Assembly (NCBI RefSeq): GCF_007830265.1
Contig: NZ_VLKE01000001.1
Span: forward strand, 6,014,001 to 6,078,000
Reading direction: 5' to 3'
From: Micromonospora olivasterospora
GTDB lineage: Bacteria; Actinomycetota; Actinomycetes; Mycobacteriales; Micromonosporaceae
DNA: 64,000 bases
Made by a program: the position numbers and the translations under genes
The notes under the pieces: model-generated
Seen by the model: the letters and a program-made list of their open reading frames with translations, nothing else
Told to the model about the DNA's origin: nothing
Databases searched by the model: none
In this document: positions 46,684-55,336 of the stretch, piece by piece
Layout: each line of letters begins with the position of its first letter
How positions within the stretch are numbered: position 1 is the first letter of the stretch

Positions 46684-46845
46684 GTTGTCCGCGGTCCAGA
46701 CGGTGAGGTAGCCGTAGCCGGTCTGCCAGGGCGGGAAGTCGTGCGGCAGGTAGCGCCAGACGATGCCGGTGCGGTTGACGTACAGGATCGCGTTGAGGAT
46801 CTCCCGCAGGTCGCGGGTGGCGGCGCGTCCGCCGACACCGGCGCC
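46684..46845 (-). pseudogene. N-terminal fragment of IS5-type transposase
   Basis: The minus-strand frame contains [20 protein letters not shown] and [20 protein letters not shown], then WTADN. This is the N-terminal DUF4096-like region of IS5-group transposases. It then runs into unrelated sequence, so the DDE catalytic domain is absent. It lies between the helR promoter and a palindromic IS end. Confidence 0.7.
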
Positions 46846-46875
46846 GGTGCGGGCCGCCGCGCGGCTGTGGTGGAG

Positions 46876-46920
46876 ATCTTGGACAGTTGCCGTCAGCTGC
46901 TGACGAGAACTGTCCAAGAT
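46876..46920. repeat. 45-bp palindrome, probable abutting IS ends
   Basis: ATCTTGGACAGTT (46876-46888) and AACTGTCCAAGAT (46908-46920) are exact complements. Inside them GTCAG (46892-46896) pairs with CTGAC (46900-46904). Each half resembles an IS terminal inverted repeat (TTGGACAGTT-nn-CGTCAGC), and they sit just 5' of the IS5-type transposase fragment. Confidence 0.6.
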
Positions 46921-47138
46921 TTCGGATGTGTGGCCCTCCGTGGCAGCTCGGCACGAGTTAGCTGGTCTGCGGGTGTCGGCGTCGGTGGTGGTGAGCCGGC
47001 CGACGTGCCCGGCTGGGTGTGCGTCCGCGGCCACGGCCTGGAGTGCCGGTGTCGGGTCAGATCCGGTCGACGACGTCCGCCAGCGCGCCGGGCTCGCCGG
47101 CTACCGGCCCGGCGGGCGTGAGCAGGGTCTCGGCCATA

Positions 47139-47159
47139 TTCCTATTGATCCGATAGGAA
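47139..47159. promoter_or_regulatory. Inverted repeat upstream of binding-protein pseudogene
   Basis: TTCCTAT-tgatccg-ATAGGAA has 7-bp arms in an AT-rich patch ~95 bp before the ATG. It resembles AATAGGAA-type elements I associate with sulfonate/sulfur transport genes of actinomycetes. That link is tentative but fits the sulfonate-binding-protein fragment downstream. Elsewhere in 46921-47253 no gene is recognised. Confidence 0.4.
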
Positions 47160-47253
47160 AAGTTGCCTACCGTGTCGCCTGTGCATCGAGTATCAAGCCA
47201 CTTGATGTCGCCTGACCTCACTCCCCTCCTCTGACCTGCGCAAAGGGATCCCA

Positions 47254-48232
47254 ATGGGCTCGTACATCTTCTTGACGCCGCGGCTCGGCCGGCGGCTGGC
47301 CACCGGGTTCGTCTCCGCCGCCCTGCTCGGGCTGACCGCCTGCGGCGGCTCCCCCGGCGGGCCGGCGGCGAGCCCCGGCACCGCCAGGACCGGGACGGTC
47401 GACCTCTCCGCCCAGGCTCAACTACAGCCCTCCTTCCCCGCCGACGAGTTGTTGCGGGCGTTGCTGCCGCAGAGCGTTCGGGACTCCGGGGTGGTACGGA
47501 CGGCCACCAGCGTCGGCCTGCCCCCGGTCAACTTCCCGGGTGCGAGCTCGACGGAGGTCAAGGGCCTGAACGCGGACCTGATCCGGGCGGTGGAGCAACT
47601 GCTGGCGGTGCGGTTCCAGTCGGAGAACTACGCCAGCACGGCGTCCCAGCTCCTGGCCCTGGACTCGCGGCGGATCGACCTGACCACGTCGACCAACGGC
47701 GACACCAGGGCGTCAGGAGAAGTACGACTTCGTCGACATCCTGCTGTCCCGCAACGTGCTGATGGTCAAGGCGGGCAATCCGGCCGGCCTGAAGGCGGCG
47801 GAGGACGTCTGCGGCCGGAGGTTCGGTGAGGTCAAGGGCTCGTTCTCGGTGCTGCCGAAGCTGCAGGAGGTGTGCCGGAAGGCGGGCAGGAGCAACCCGG
47901 AGGTGTCGAGCTTCGAGGACATCCCGTCGATGCAACTGGCGCTCGTCTCCGGACGGATCGACACGTACGTGGGCAGCGACTTCAACGTGGTGTGGGACAA
48001 GTCCCAGGGCAAGCCGGTGGACTCGGTCGCCCTCCCGGAGGCGGGCACGCTGGTGCTCGGCTGGACCGTGCCCAAGGGCAACGACGGGCTGCGGGACGCG
48101 GTCCTCGGCGCGCTGCGCGAGTTGCAGAAGGACGGCTACTACGCCGAGGCGTTCGCGCGCTGGGGGGTGTCGGACAACCGGCTCGACCCCGGTGTGAACA
48201 TCGGCGCCCAGGGAACCGGGTTCGACGGTTGA
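47254..48232 (+). pseudogene. Amino-acid-type ABC binding lipoprotein, frameshifted
   Basis: ATG at 47254 begins a lipoprotein signal with lipobox LTAC (Cys 30), then VVRTATSVGLPPVNFPG and GLNADLIRAVEQLLAVRF, a family-3 (amino-acid/cystine-type) binding fold. The frame breaks near 47715: after TTSTNGDTRA the next frame reads QEKYDFVDILLSRNVLMVKA and continues through GRIDTYVGSDFNVVWD to the stop at 48232. One extra base (or two missing) explains it. No permease or ATPase follows, so the system is incomplete even if the break is an artefact. Confidence 0.7.
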
Positions 48233-48950
48233 GCACCAACCCGTCCGGCCCGCTCGCGGGGTTCCGGATCATCGACCTCAGCCGGCTGATCGCCGACCCC
48301 TGCGCCGGCGACCTGCTCGGGGCCCTGGGCGCGGACGTGATCAAGGTGGAGGACGCCGCGGGCGATCCGATGCGCAACGCCCGATCGCGACGCGTGGCGC
48401 AGGGCCTGACCGCGCCGTCCTTCGCCGCCTACAACGCGCACAAGCGCTCCGTGGTGCTGAACCTGAAGGATCCCGAGGGGCACGCGGCCGCGTTACGGCT
48501 GTGCGACGGGGCGGACGCGGTGCTGTCGTCGTTCCGCCCCGGGGTGCTGGAGCGGCTCGGACTCGGCGCGGACGTGCTGCGGTCCCGCAACCCGCGGCTG
48601 GTGGTGGCGCGGCTGTCGGCGTTCGGCGAGTCCGGCCCGGATCGTGACCGCGGCGGGGTCGACATCGTGCTACAGGCCGAGTCGGGGCTGATGGCGATCA
48701 CCGGGGAGGCGGACGGGCCGCCGATGAAGGCGGGCGCCCCCATCGTCGACGCGGCCTCGGGTTTCGTCCTGGCACTCGGCGTGGTCAGCGCCCTGCTCGG
48801 TCGCGAGCGGGGCGGGGAGCTGCGGGAGCTGACCGTGTCGATGCTCGACGTCGCGGTCGCGCTGCAGGGCCCAGCCGCTGGCGGAGTACCTGGACTCCCG
48901 GCGGGAGCCGGAACGCGTCGGCAACCGCGCACCGTACGCCGCCACATCGA
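48229..48950 (+). pseudogene. Class III CoA-transferase (CaiB/BaiF) fragment
   Basis: A TTG overlapping the previous stop (TTGA) begins LSTNPSGPLAGFRIIDLSRL. The chain continues through GDLLGALGADVIKVEDAAGD, NAHKRSVVLNLKDPEGHAAA and ESGLMAITGEADGPPMKAGA, the CaiB/BaiF fold; the usual catalytic Asp region (GDPMR) is present. At ~48868 a frameshift occurs: the family continuation AQPLAEYLDSRREPERVGN then APYAA is in the frame one base on. Homology stops at ~48950, so only about half of the ~400-residue protein remains. Confidence 0.7.
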
Positions 48951-49152
48951 CGAGGTCGCCGAGTTGCTCTCGCGCAGCAGCCGCGGGGGCACCCCGGCGT
49001 CGTGGCGGCCGGCCCTGACCGGCCGGCACTGGGGCGTACACGCGGTGGACGAGGAGTTCCTGGCCGAGCAGCAGTACGCGGCCGACCTCTTCCACCGCTT
49101 CGGTGTCATCCCACGCGCGGTGACCGTCGTCGCGGCGGTGGCGGCGCGATGA
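48951..49152 (+). pseudogene. C-terminal remnant of a sulfonate ABC binding protein (SsuA-like)
   Basis: Following the CoA-transferase break, the frame reads IDEVAELLSRSS and, after a disturbed stretch, RHWGVHAVDEEFLAEQQYAA then DLFHRFGVIPRAVTV. This is the C-terminal pattern of aliphatic-sulfonate/taurine binding proteins. Short out-of-frame pieces (HPGVVAAG) show further indels. The joint with the CoA-transferase has no intervening sequence. Confidence 0.5.
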
Positions 49153-49211
49153 GCCGGCGGCGGGATGCGGCCGTCCGCCGGGTCCGCATCCCGCCGCTGT
49201 AACCTGCCTCC

Positions 49212-49688
49212 GTGTCGAAGGCCGAGTCAGCCCAGCCCGACGGCAGCCCGCCGCCGCAGGACCTCCGACTGCTGTACGCGATCGGGCGCCTCGACCGGGG
49301 GATCACCAGAGAGCTGCAGCACGGGCTCAAGCCGCTCGGCCTCTCCCCACACCAGTACGTCACCCTCACCGTGCTGCGGGCCCGCAGCGGCCTCAGCAAC
49401 GCACAGCTCGCCCGCCGCGCCTACGTCTCCCCCCAGGCCATGATCCAGGTTCTCGCCTCGCTGCAGGCCGACGGGCTGATCACCCGTTCCCCCTCCGGCG
49501 AGAACCAGCGGATCCTCGAGACCCGTCTCACCGACAAGGGCCGCGAGATCGCCGAGCGCTGCGACCGGATCGCCGACGAGATCGAGAACCGGATGCTCGC
49601 GGGCGTCCCGCAGAAGGACAGGAAGGCGCTCCTGGCCGCCGTCCGCGCCTGTGTCCAGCGGATCAACGCCGGTCTCCCGGGAGGCTGA
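49212..49688 (+). CDS. MarR-family transcriptional regulator
   Basis: A 158-residue protein with the MarR winged helix: LGLSPHQYVTLTVLRARSGL, SNAQLARRAYVSPQAMIQVL, wing LITRSPSGENQRILETRLTD, and a C-terminal dimer helix. GTG at 49212. It is convergent with the peptide importer operon (119 bp between stops) and downstream of pseudogenes, so its target is not evident from position. Confidence 0.88.
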   Translation: MSKAESAQPDGSPPPQDLRLLYAIGRLDRGITRELQHGLKPLGLSPHQYVTLTVLRARSGLSNAQLARRAYVSPQAMIQVLASLQADGLITRSPSGENQRILETRLTDKGREIAERCDRIADEIENRMLAGVPQKDRKALLAAVRACVQRINAGLPGG

Positions 49689-49807
49689 GCCGACGGGCCG
49701 CGACCGGTGGCGCTCGGTCGACCTGGCGCTCGTGATCCGCTCGCCGAACCGGCGAGGATCCACCACACCCCACCGGGAGATCCGGTTGAACGTTGGTGGA
49801 CACAGCA

Positions 49808-50473
49808 CTACGGGTCGGCAGGCAGGTCGACGGTTCGGGTGGCCCAGCGGGCCATCAGCGCCGGGTCGTGGGTGATGAGCAGGACACCGGCGCCGTGCTG
49901 CCGCTGGTAGTCGGTGATGACGGCGGCGAGGTGGGCCTGGGTGGAGGCGTCGAGCATGGCGGTGGCCTCGTCGCAGAGCAGGTACGCGGGCCGGTGCACC
50001 AGCGCCCGGGCCAGGCAGGCGCGTTGCAGTTGCCCGTCGCTGACCGCGTGCGGGCGGCGGATCAGCAGGTCGGGGGTGAGTCCGACGAGGTCGGCCAGCT
50101 CCGCCGCCCGCTCCGCCGCCTCCCGCGCCGGGGTGCCGGTGGCGCGCAGTGGTTCGGCGACGATGTCGCCGAGGGTGAGCCGGGGGTCGGTGGCGGCGCG
50201 GGGGCTCTGGAACAGGATCGCGACCCGGGTGCGCAGGGCGGCGGGCAGCCGGTGGCGGACGCCGGCGACGGGCCGACCATCGAGGGTGACGTGCCCGGTG
50301 TCGGGTGCGTGCAGCAGGGCGAGGACGCGGGCGAGGGTGGACTTGCCGCTGCCGGACGGGCCGCGTAGGCCGACTGTCTCCCCGGGAGCGAGGTGCAGGT
50401 CGACGCGGTCGAGGACGCGCTGCGGGCCGTAGAAGACGGTGACCTGGTGCGCGGCGAGCGCGGGGGCGGTCAT
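49808..50473 (-). CDS. Peptide/metal ABC importer ATPase (DppF/NikE type)
   Basis: A 221-residue ABC ATPase: Walker A GLRGPSGSGKSTLARVLALL, Q-loop ILFQSPRAATDP, a degenerate signature VSDGQLQRACLARAL (consensus LSGGQ), Walker B YLLCDEATAMLD, H-loop LITHDPALM. Short, ending soon after the H-loop without the usual oligopeptide C-terminal segment. Last gene of a five-gene importer operon, coupled to the other ATPase by ATGA. The VSDGQ signature suggests a nickel- or metallophore-type system, not certain. Confidence 0.88.
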   Translation of the reverse strand: MTAPALAAHQVTVFYGPQRVLDRVDLHLAPGETVGLRGPSGSGKSTLARVLALLHAPDTGHVTLDGRPVAGVRHRLPAALRTRVAILFQSPRAATDPRLTLGDIVAEPLRATGTPAREAAERAAELADLVGLTPDLLIRRPHAVSDGQLQRACLARALVHRPAYLLCDEATAMLDASTQAHLAAVITDYQRQHGAGVLLITHDPALMARWATRTVDLPADP

Positions 50474-51477
50474 GCCGGTGCTCCGGTGGTCAGCCGGTGG
50501 TGGCAGGCGACGCGGCCGACGCCAGTTCCGCTCGAACCGGGCGGCTCGTGGCAGACGGCCGTGGCACGGTCGCAGCGCGGGGCGAACGCGCAGCCGACGG
50601 GAAGGTCGGTGAGCATGGGTGGGTGGCCGGGTACGGGCCGGAAGGCGCGCTCGGGCAGGGCGTCGAGCAGCCCGGCGGTGTAGGGGTGGGCAGGGGCGTC
50701 GAACAGAGCGTCGGCGGGTCGGTGTTCGACGATGCGGCTGGCGTACATGACGGCGATCGTGTCGGCCACCCGGCGCGCGGCGGCGAGGTCGTGGGTGATG
50801 AGCAGGACGGCCGCGCCGTTGTCGCACCGGCGGCGCAGCAGGTCGAGGGTGTGCTCGACCAGCGGCCGGTCCAGGCCGGTGGTGGGTTCGTCGGCCAGCA
50901 GCAGCGGCGGGTCGGGGGCCAGGGCGAGGGCGGTGGCCAGGCGCTGCGCCATCCCTCCGGACAGCTCGTGGGGGTACCGGTCGAGATCGGCGGCGGCGAG
51001 GCCGACGTCGGCGGCGAGCCGGTCGGCGGCGGGTGTGGCCTCGCGGCGGGTGCGGCCGTGGGCGCGCAGGGTCTCCTCCAGCAGCCGACGTCCCGTACGG
51101 ACCGGGGTGAGGGCGGTGGCGGGGCTCTGCGGCACCAGCCCGATCCGGCGTCCCCGCACGGCGCGGAGCTGGCGTTCCCCGCAGCCGACCAGGTCGACCG
51201 GCTCGCCGGTGGACGGGTGCAGGCGGGCCTGGCCGGTGACGGTGGCGTTGCCGGGGAGCAGACCGAGCAGGGCGTGGGCGAGCACGGACTTGCCGCACCC
51301 GGACTCCCCCACCACCGCCAGGAGCTCTCCCGGTTGCGTCGTCAGGTGCAGGTCGGTGACCGCGTGGACCACGGCGTCGCGGAGGCGGAACCGGACGGTC
51401 AGCCCGTCCACCTCCAGCAGCGCGGGTTGGCGGCCGGTGTCGGCGACGGCCGGGACGGCCGGGGCACTGGTGGTCAA
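50470..51477 (-). CDS. Peptide/metal ABC importer ATPase (DppD/NikD type)
   Basis: A 335-residue ATPase: Walker A VVGESGCGKSVLAHALLGLL, signature LSGGMAQRLATALAL, Walker B LLLADEPTTGLD, H-loop LLITHDLAAARR, and the oligopeptide-type C-terminal region PYTAGLLDALPE and CAFAPRCDRATAVC with the cysteines seen in DppD. A TTG start at 51477 overlaps the permease stop (TTGA) and has GGAG 8 nt upstream; GTG codons at 51456 or 51447 are alternatives. Confidence 0.88.
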   Translation of the reverse strand: MTTSAPAVPAVADTGRQPALLEVDGLTVRFRLRDAVVHAVTDLHLTTQPGELLAVVGESGCGKSVLAHALLGLLPGNATVTGQARLHPSTGEPVDLVGCGERQLRAVRGRRIGLVPQSPATALTPVRTGRRLLEETLRAHGRTRREATPAADRLAADVGLAAADLDRYPHELSGGMAQRLATALALAPDPPLLLADEPTTGLDRPLVEHTLDLLRRRCDNGAAVLLITHDLAAARRVADTIAVMYASRIVEHRPADALFDAPAHPYTAGLLDALPERAFRPVPGHPPMLTDLPVGCAFAPRCDRATAVCHEPPGSSGTGVGRVACHHRLTTGAPA

Positions 51478-52343
51478 AGGTGCAGCTCCGCTCGTACGCG
51501 CGGGTCGAGGTGATCGCGCCACCGGCCGGCCAGGACGGCCAGCGCCAGGGTGACCGCGACGAGAAGGAGGCCGGGGACGATGCTGGCCCACCAGGCGCCG
51601 GTGAGCAGGGACCGCTGCCCGTCATTGATCATGTTGCCGATCGACGCCAGGTGCGGGGGCAGGCCGAGGCCGAGGAAGGACAGGGCGGTCTCGTGCCAGA
51701 CCGCGTGCGGCACCATCAGCGTGGTGGCCAGGGCGAGTCGGGGCAGCACGTGCGGTAGCAGGTGTCGGGTGACCACCCGGGTGCGGCTGGCCCCGCCGGA
51801 GACGGCGGCGTCGACGAACGGGCGGGTGCGCAGGCTCAGCAGCTCGGAGCGGACGATGCGGGCGGTGGACAGCCAGTGGGTCAGCCCGACGGACAGGATC
51901 ACCGCGCCGAGGCTGGGCCGCAGCATCGCCACGACGAAGATGCCCAGCAGCAGGTGCGGCAGGGCCGCGATGGTGTCGACCACCCGCATCAGTGTCCGGT
52001 CGACCAGCCCGCCGACGGTGCCGGCGACCGCGCCGACCAGGCCGCCGATGGCGGTGGCGGCGAGCGCGGCGACCGCGCCGACGAGCAGCGAGACGCGCAG
52101 CCCGTAGAGGCTGCGGTGGGCGACGTCGCGGCCGAGGTCGTCGGTGCCGGCGAGGTGCTGCCAGGAGGGAGCGAGCCGGGTACGGGCCAGGTCCACGGCG
52201 CTCTCGTCGAGCGGCCAGACGACGGGGGCGAGCAGGCAGGCGGCGAGCACGCCGACGAGCACGGTTGCCGCGACGGCGACACCCGTGCCGCCGACGGGCC
52301 GTAGCCGCCGTCGGGTGCGGGCGGGCAGGGCGAGGTCAGTCAT
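51474..52343 (-). CDS. Peptide/metal ABC importer permease (DppC/NikC type)
   Basis: A 289-residue membrane protein: HLAGTDDLGRDVAHRSLYGL after helix 1, coupling segment FVDAAVSGGASRTRVVTRHL, closing ALSFLGLGLPPHLASIGNMI. ATG at 52343 lies 8 bases upstream of the preceding permease stop. It forms the channel with the DppB-type subunit. Confidence 0.9.
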   Translation of the reverse strand: MTDLALPARTRRRLRPVGGTGVAVAATVLVGVLAACLLAPVVWPLDESAVDLARTRLAPSWQHLAGTDDLGRDVAHRSLYGLRVSLLVGAVAALAATAIGGLVGAVAGTVGGLVDRTLMRVVDTIAALPHLLLGIFVVAMLRPSLGAVILSVGLTHWLSTARIVRSELLSLRTRPFVDAAVSGGASRTRVVTRHLLPHVLPRLALATTLMVPHAVWHETALSFLGLGLPPHLASIGNMINDGQRSLLTGAWWASIVPGLLLVAVTLALAVLAGRWRDHLDPRVRAELHL

Positions 52344-53382
52344 CGAGGCGTACCCGGGGGTCGGCGGCGGCGTAGGCGAGGTCGGTGGCCAGGTTCGCGG
52401 CCAGGACCACGACGGTGGTGGCCAGGGTGGTCGCCGCGAGCAGCGGGAAGTCACTGCCGAGGGCGGCCTGCACGGTGACCGCGCCGAGGCCGGGCAGGGA
52501 GAACACGGTTTCCACCAGCACCGCGCCGCCGACGAGTTCGGGCAGGTGGGTGCCGACCAGGGTGAGAAACGGCAGCAGCGCGGTGCGCAGGGCGTGACCG
52601 AACAGGACGGTGCGGCCGGGCAGGCCGCGCGCGCGGGCGGCGAGGACGTGGTCGTCGCGGAGGCTCTCGGCGACCGCGTCGCGGATGAACAGCACGAACC
52701 AGGGCGCCTGGGAGATCGCCAGGACGGTCACCGGCAGGACCAGGTGCCGGGCCACGTCTGCGGGATCCGTGGTGGTGGCGGTGACGTCCGTGAGCCCGCC
52801 GGCGGGCAGCCAGCCCAGCGTCAGGGCGAACACGGCGATCGCGGCCAGGCCGAGCCAGAACACCGGCATCGACTGCACCGCGTACGCGGTGGCCCGCAGG
52901 CTCCGGTCGAACCAGCCACCCCTCCGGTACGCGGCGAGCGTGCCGAGCAGCAGGCTGGCCACCAGCACCAGGGCGAGGGCGGCGCCGACGAGCAGCAGCG
53001 TCCAACCGGCGCGGGCGGTCAGCACCGAGGTGACCGGCTCGTGGCGGCTGGTCGACCAGCCCAGGTCGCCGCGGAGCAGGTTGCCCACCCAGCGGGCGTA
53101 CTGCACCGGCAACGGGTCGTCGACACCCCAGTTCGCGCGGATCTGCGCGAGGTTCTCCTCGCTGGCGGTGAACGCCGCCGCGCCGGCGTACTGCATGGCG
53201 GGGTCGATGGGCGAGGCGGCACCGAGGGCGAACATTCCCGCGCTGGTGGCGGCCAGCACGGGTACGGCGACCAGCAGCCGGCGGCGGAGCACCACCCCGG
53301 CGCCGGCCAGCCTCCGTCGCCGGGCCGGAGCCTTCGCCGGGCCCGCCGTCGTCGTCCCGCCGGCCGAGGTGAACGCGGTCAC
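52336..53382 (-). CDS. Peptide/metal ABC importer permease (DppB/NikB type)
   Basis: A 348-residue membrane protein. A 30-residue basic N-terminus is followed by LLVAVPVLAATSAGMFALGA, IRANWGVDDPLPVQYARWVG, GDLGWSTSRHEPV and a coupling region VLAARARGLPGRTVLFGHAL. GTG at 53382 overlaps the binding-protein stop (GTGA). Confidence 0.9.
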   Translation of the reverse strand: MTAFTSAGGTTTAGPAKAPARRRRLAGAGVVLRRRLLVAVPVLAATSAGMFALGAASPIDPAMQYAGAAAFTASEENLAQIRANWGVDDPLPVQYARWVGNLLRGDLGWSTSRHEPVTSVLTARAGWTLLLVGAALALVLVASLLLGTLAAYRRGGWFDRSLRATAYAVQSMPVFWLGLAAIAVFALTLGWLPAGGLTDVTATTTDPADVARHLVLPVTVLAISQAPWFVLFIRDAVAESLRDDHVLAARARGLPGRTVLFGHALRTALLPFLTLVGTHLPELVGGAVLVETVFSLPGLGAVTVQAALGSDFPLLAATTLATTVVVLAANLATDLAYAAADPRVRLDD

Positions 53383-54971
53383 GGCTGCTTCGTCCAGGTG
53401 TGGATGTTCCACCAGAGGCTGTTGGCCACGTCGTGCTCGTGCGGCTCCACCCGCGGCGTCACCCCCGCCACGGCGTCCTTCACCGCGTAGGTGTGCTGCA
53501 GGTAGGTGAGGAACACCCACGGCACGTCGGCGGCGAGCTGCTTCTGGAAGGTCGAGTACGCGGCCCTGCGGGCGGCGGGGCCGGCGTTGCCGCGGCCGGC
53601 CTGCAGCGCCTCGTCCACGACGGGAGAGTGGTAGGAGCCGGGGTTGAAGAAGCCCTGGCCGGCGAAGGCCGAGCCGAACAGCTGGTAGGAGACGAAGTCC
53701 GGGTCGTACGGGGTGCCGTAGCCCATGATCAACGCGTCGGTCTTCATTCGCGGGGTGATCGCGTCCCAGGTCAGCCCCTCCGGGGTGACCTTGATGCCGG
53801 CCTTCCTCGCGTCGGCGGTGACCGCGAGGGCGAGTTCCTTGCGCAGGCTGTCGGTGGCCGGGTACATCAGCGTGAACGCGGCCTGCCGGCCGTTCCTGAC
53901 GCGGATGCCGTCCGGGCCGGGCTCCCAGCCGGCGGCATCGAGGGCGGCGGCCGCGGCCGCCGGGTCGGCGGCGGGCCTGCCTGCGACGGACGGTTCGAAG
54001 AACTCCGACGACGGCGGCACCGGACCGAACGCCGGCTCCCCCGCCCCGCCCAGCACACCGGTGACCATCGCCTGACGGTCCACGGCGAGGTGGAGTGCCC
54101 GCCGCACCGCCACGTCGGCGGTGACCGGGTTGCCCATCGGCAGCATCACCCCCCGGTAGTCGGCGGTGGGCACCCGCTGCACCCGGTAGCCGGCCTGCCT
54201 GTCGAACCCGGCAGCCAGCTTCGGCGCGAGCTCCGCCGCGTCGAACTCCCCCGCCCGCATCCGCTGGGCCCGCACGTTGTCGTCGGCGACGAACGCCACC
54301 ACGACAACCGCGTTGGCCGGCTTGCCGCCCCAGTACGTGTCGTTGGCCGCGAGCACGAGCCGGTCCCCCGGCGTCCACGACGTCACCCGGTACGGGCCGG
54401 TGCCGACCGGCTTGCGGTTGAACTCGGCGGTGTTGACGTCCGCGCCGGCGAAGGCTTCCGCGGGCACGATGCCCAGCGCCAACCGCTGCAGGAACGGCGC
54501 GTAGGCGTACTTCAGGGTGAACACCACGGTCGTCGTGTCCGGCGCGGCAACCGCCGAGAGCATGTCCAGGTCCGAGCGCAGCGTGGAGTCGACCTTCGGG
54601 TCCAGCACCGCCCGGTACGTGAACACGACGTCCCGGGCCGTCAGTGGGCTGCCGTCGTGGAACAGCACCCCGTCCCGCAGCTTTGCGGTGACCGTCCGCC
54701 CATCGGTGGAGACGGTGGGCAGCTCGCGGGCCAGCGCCGGCACCAGCTGGTTGCGGGCGTCGCGGGCCACCAGACCGTCGAAGATCAGCGAACCGCCGTC
54801 GACGCCGAAATTCAGTACGGGGTTCAGGGTGTCCGGCTCACCCGCGGTCGCCACGACGAGCGTGCCGCCACCAGGCGTGGCCGCCGGGGAGGTCACTGGC
54901 GACGAGCAGCCGGCCGTGACCAGCACGGCGGCGGCCAGCGCCGTCACTCGGGTGGACAGGCGCTTACCCAT
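53379..54971 (-). CDS. Peptide/metal ABC solute-binding lipoprotein
   Basis: A 530-residue SBP_bac_5 protein with lipobox VTAGC (Cys 22), opening GGGTLVVATAGEPDTLNPVL and AKLRDGVLFHDGSPLTARDV, then PVGTGPYRVTSWTPGDRLVL. ATG at 54971 has AGGAG 7 nt upstream. First gene of the importer operon. The family takes peptides, nickel complexes or metallophores; the substrate is not readable here. Confidence 0.9.
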   Translation of the reverse strand: MGKRLSTRVTALAAAVLVTAGCSSPVTSPAATPGGGTLVVATAGEPDTLNPVLNFGVDGGSLIFDGLVARDARNQLVPALARELPTVSTDGRTVTAKLRDGVLFHDGSPLTARDVVFTYRAVLDPKVDSTLRSDLDMLSAVAAPDTTTVVFTLKYAYAPFLQRLALGIVPAEAFAGADVNTAEFNRKPVGTGPYRVTSWTPGDRLVLAANDTYWGGKPANAVVVVAFVADDNVRAQRMRAGEFDAAELAPKLAAGFDRQAGYRVQRVPTADYRGVMLPMGNPVTADVAVRRALHLAVDRQAMVTGVLGGAGEPAFGPVPPSSEFFEPSVAGRPAADPAAAAAALDAAGWEPGPDGIRVRNGRQAAFTLMYPATDSLRKELALAVTADARKAGIKVTPEGLTWDAITPRMKTDALIMGYGTPYDPDFVSYQLFGSAFAGQGFFNPGSYHSPVVDEALQAGRGNAGPAARRAAYSTFQKQLAADVPWVFLTYLQHTYAVKDAVAGVTPRVEPHEHDVANSLWWNIHTWTKQP

Positions 54972-55336
54972 GATGTGCTCCTGTGGTTGCGCGGTCACGG
55001 CCGTTCGCGCCGAGTCGACGACAACGTGCCCAACCGGTCGGGCATCCGCCGGTCGGGCCGTTCGCAACCCGGTCCTGGCGCACGCCGGTCACGGTGGCTC
55101 CTCATCGTCGTCGACGGCGCAGCGGGCGCGGTCCCGGCGAGGTGCGGATCATCGCGAGCCGGGACCCCGCCCACTGATGCCAGCATTCCGCAGTTGCAAG
55201 ATTTTGGCAATAAGGAAATGATCACCGGCCGCCTCCGGCAGCGCCGGCCTCCGGCCGCCGTCGCGCCGGGGAACGACCGTCGGTTGCTCCACTCCCTACA
55301 ATCGGGGGACCGCCGGATCCCGTCCTAGGGGGACAC
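54972..55336. other. Divergent intergenic region with AT-rich inverted repeat
   Basis: Separates the importer operon (minus) from the 55337 gene (plus). It has an AT-rich patch TTGC-aagattttg-GCAA (55194-55210), whose minus-strand TTGCCA could be a -35 for the importer (17 bp to AATGCT). No gene is recognised in the rest. Confidence 0.4.
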
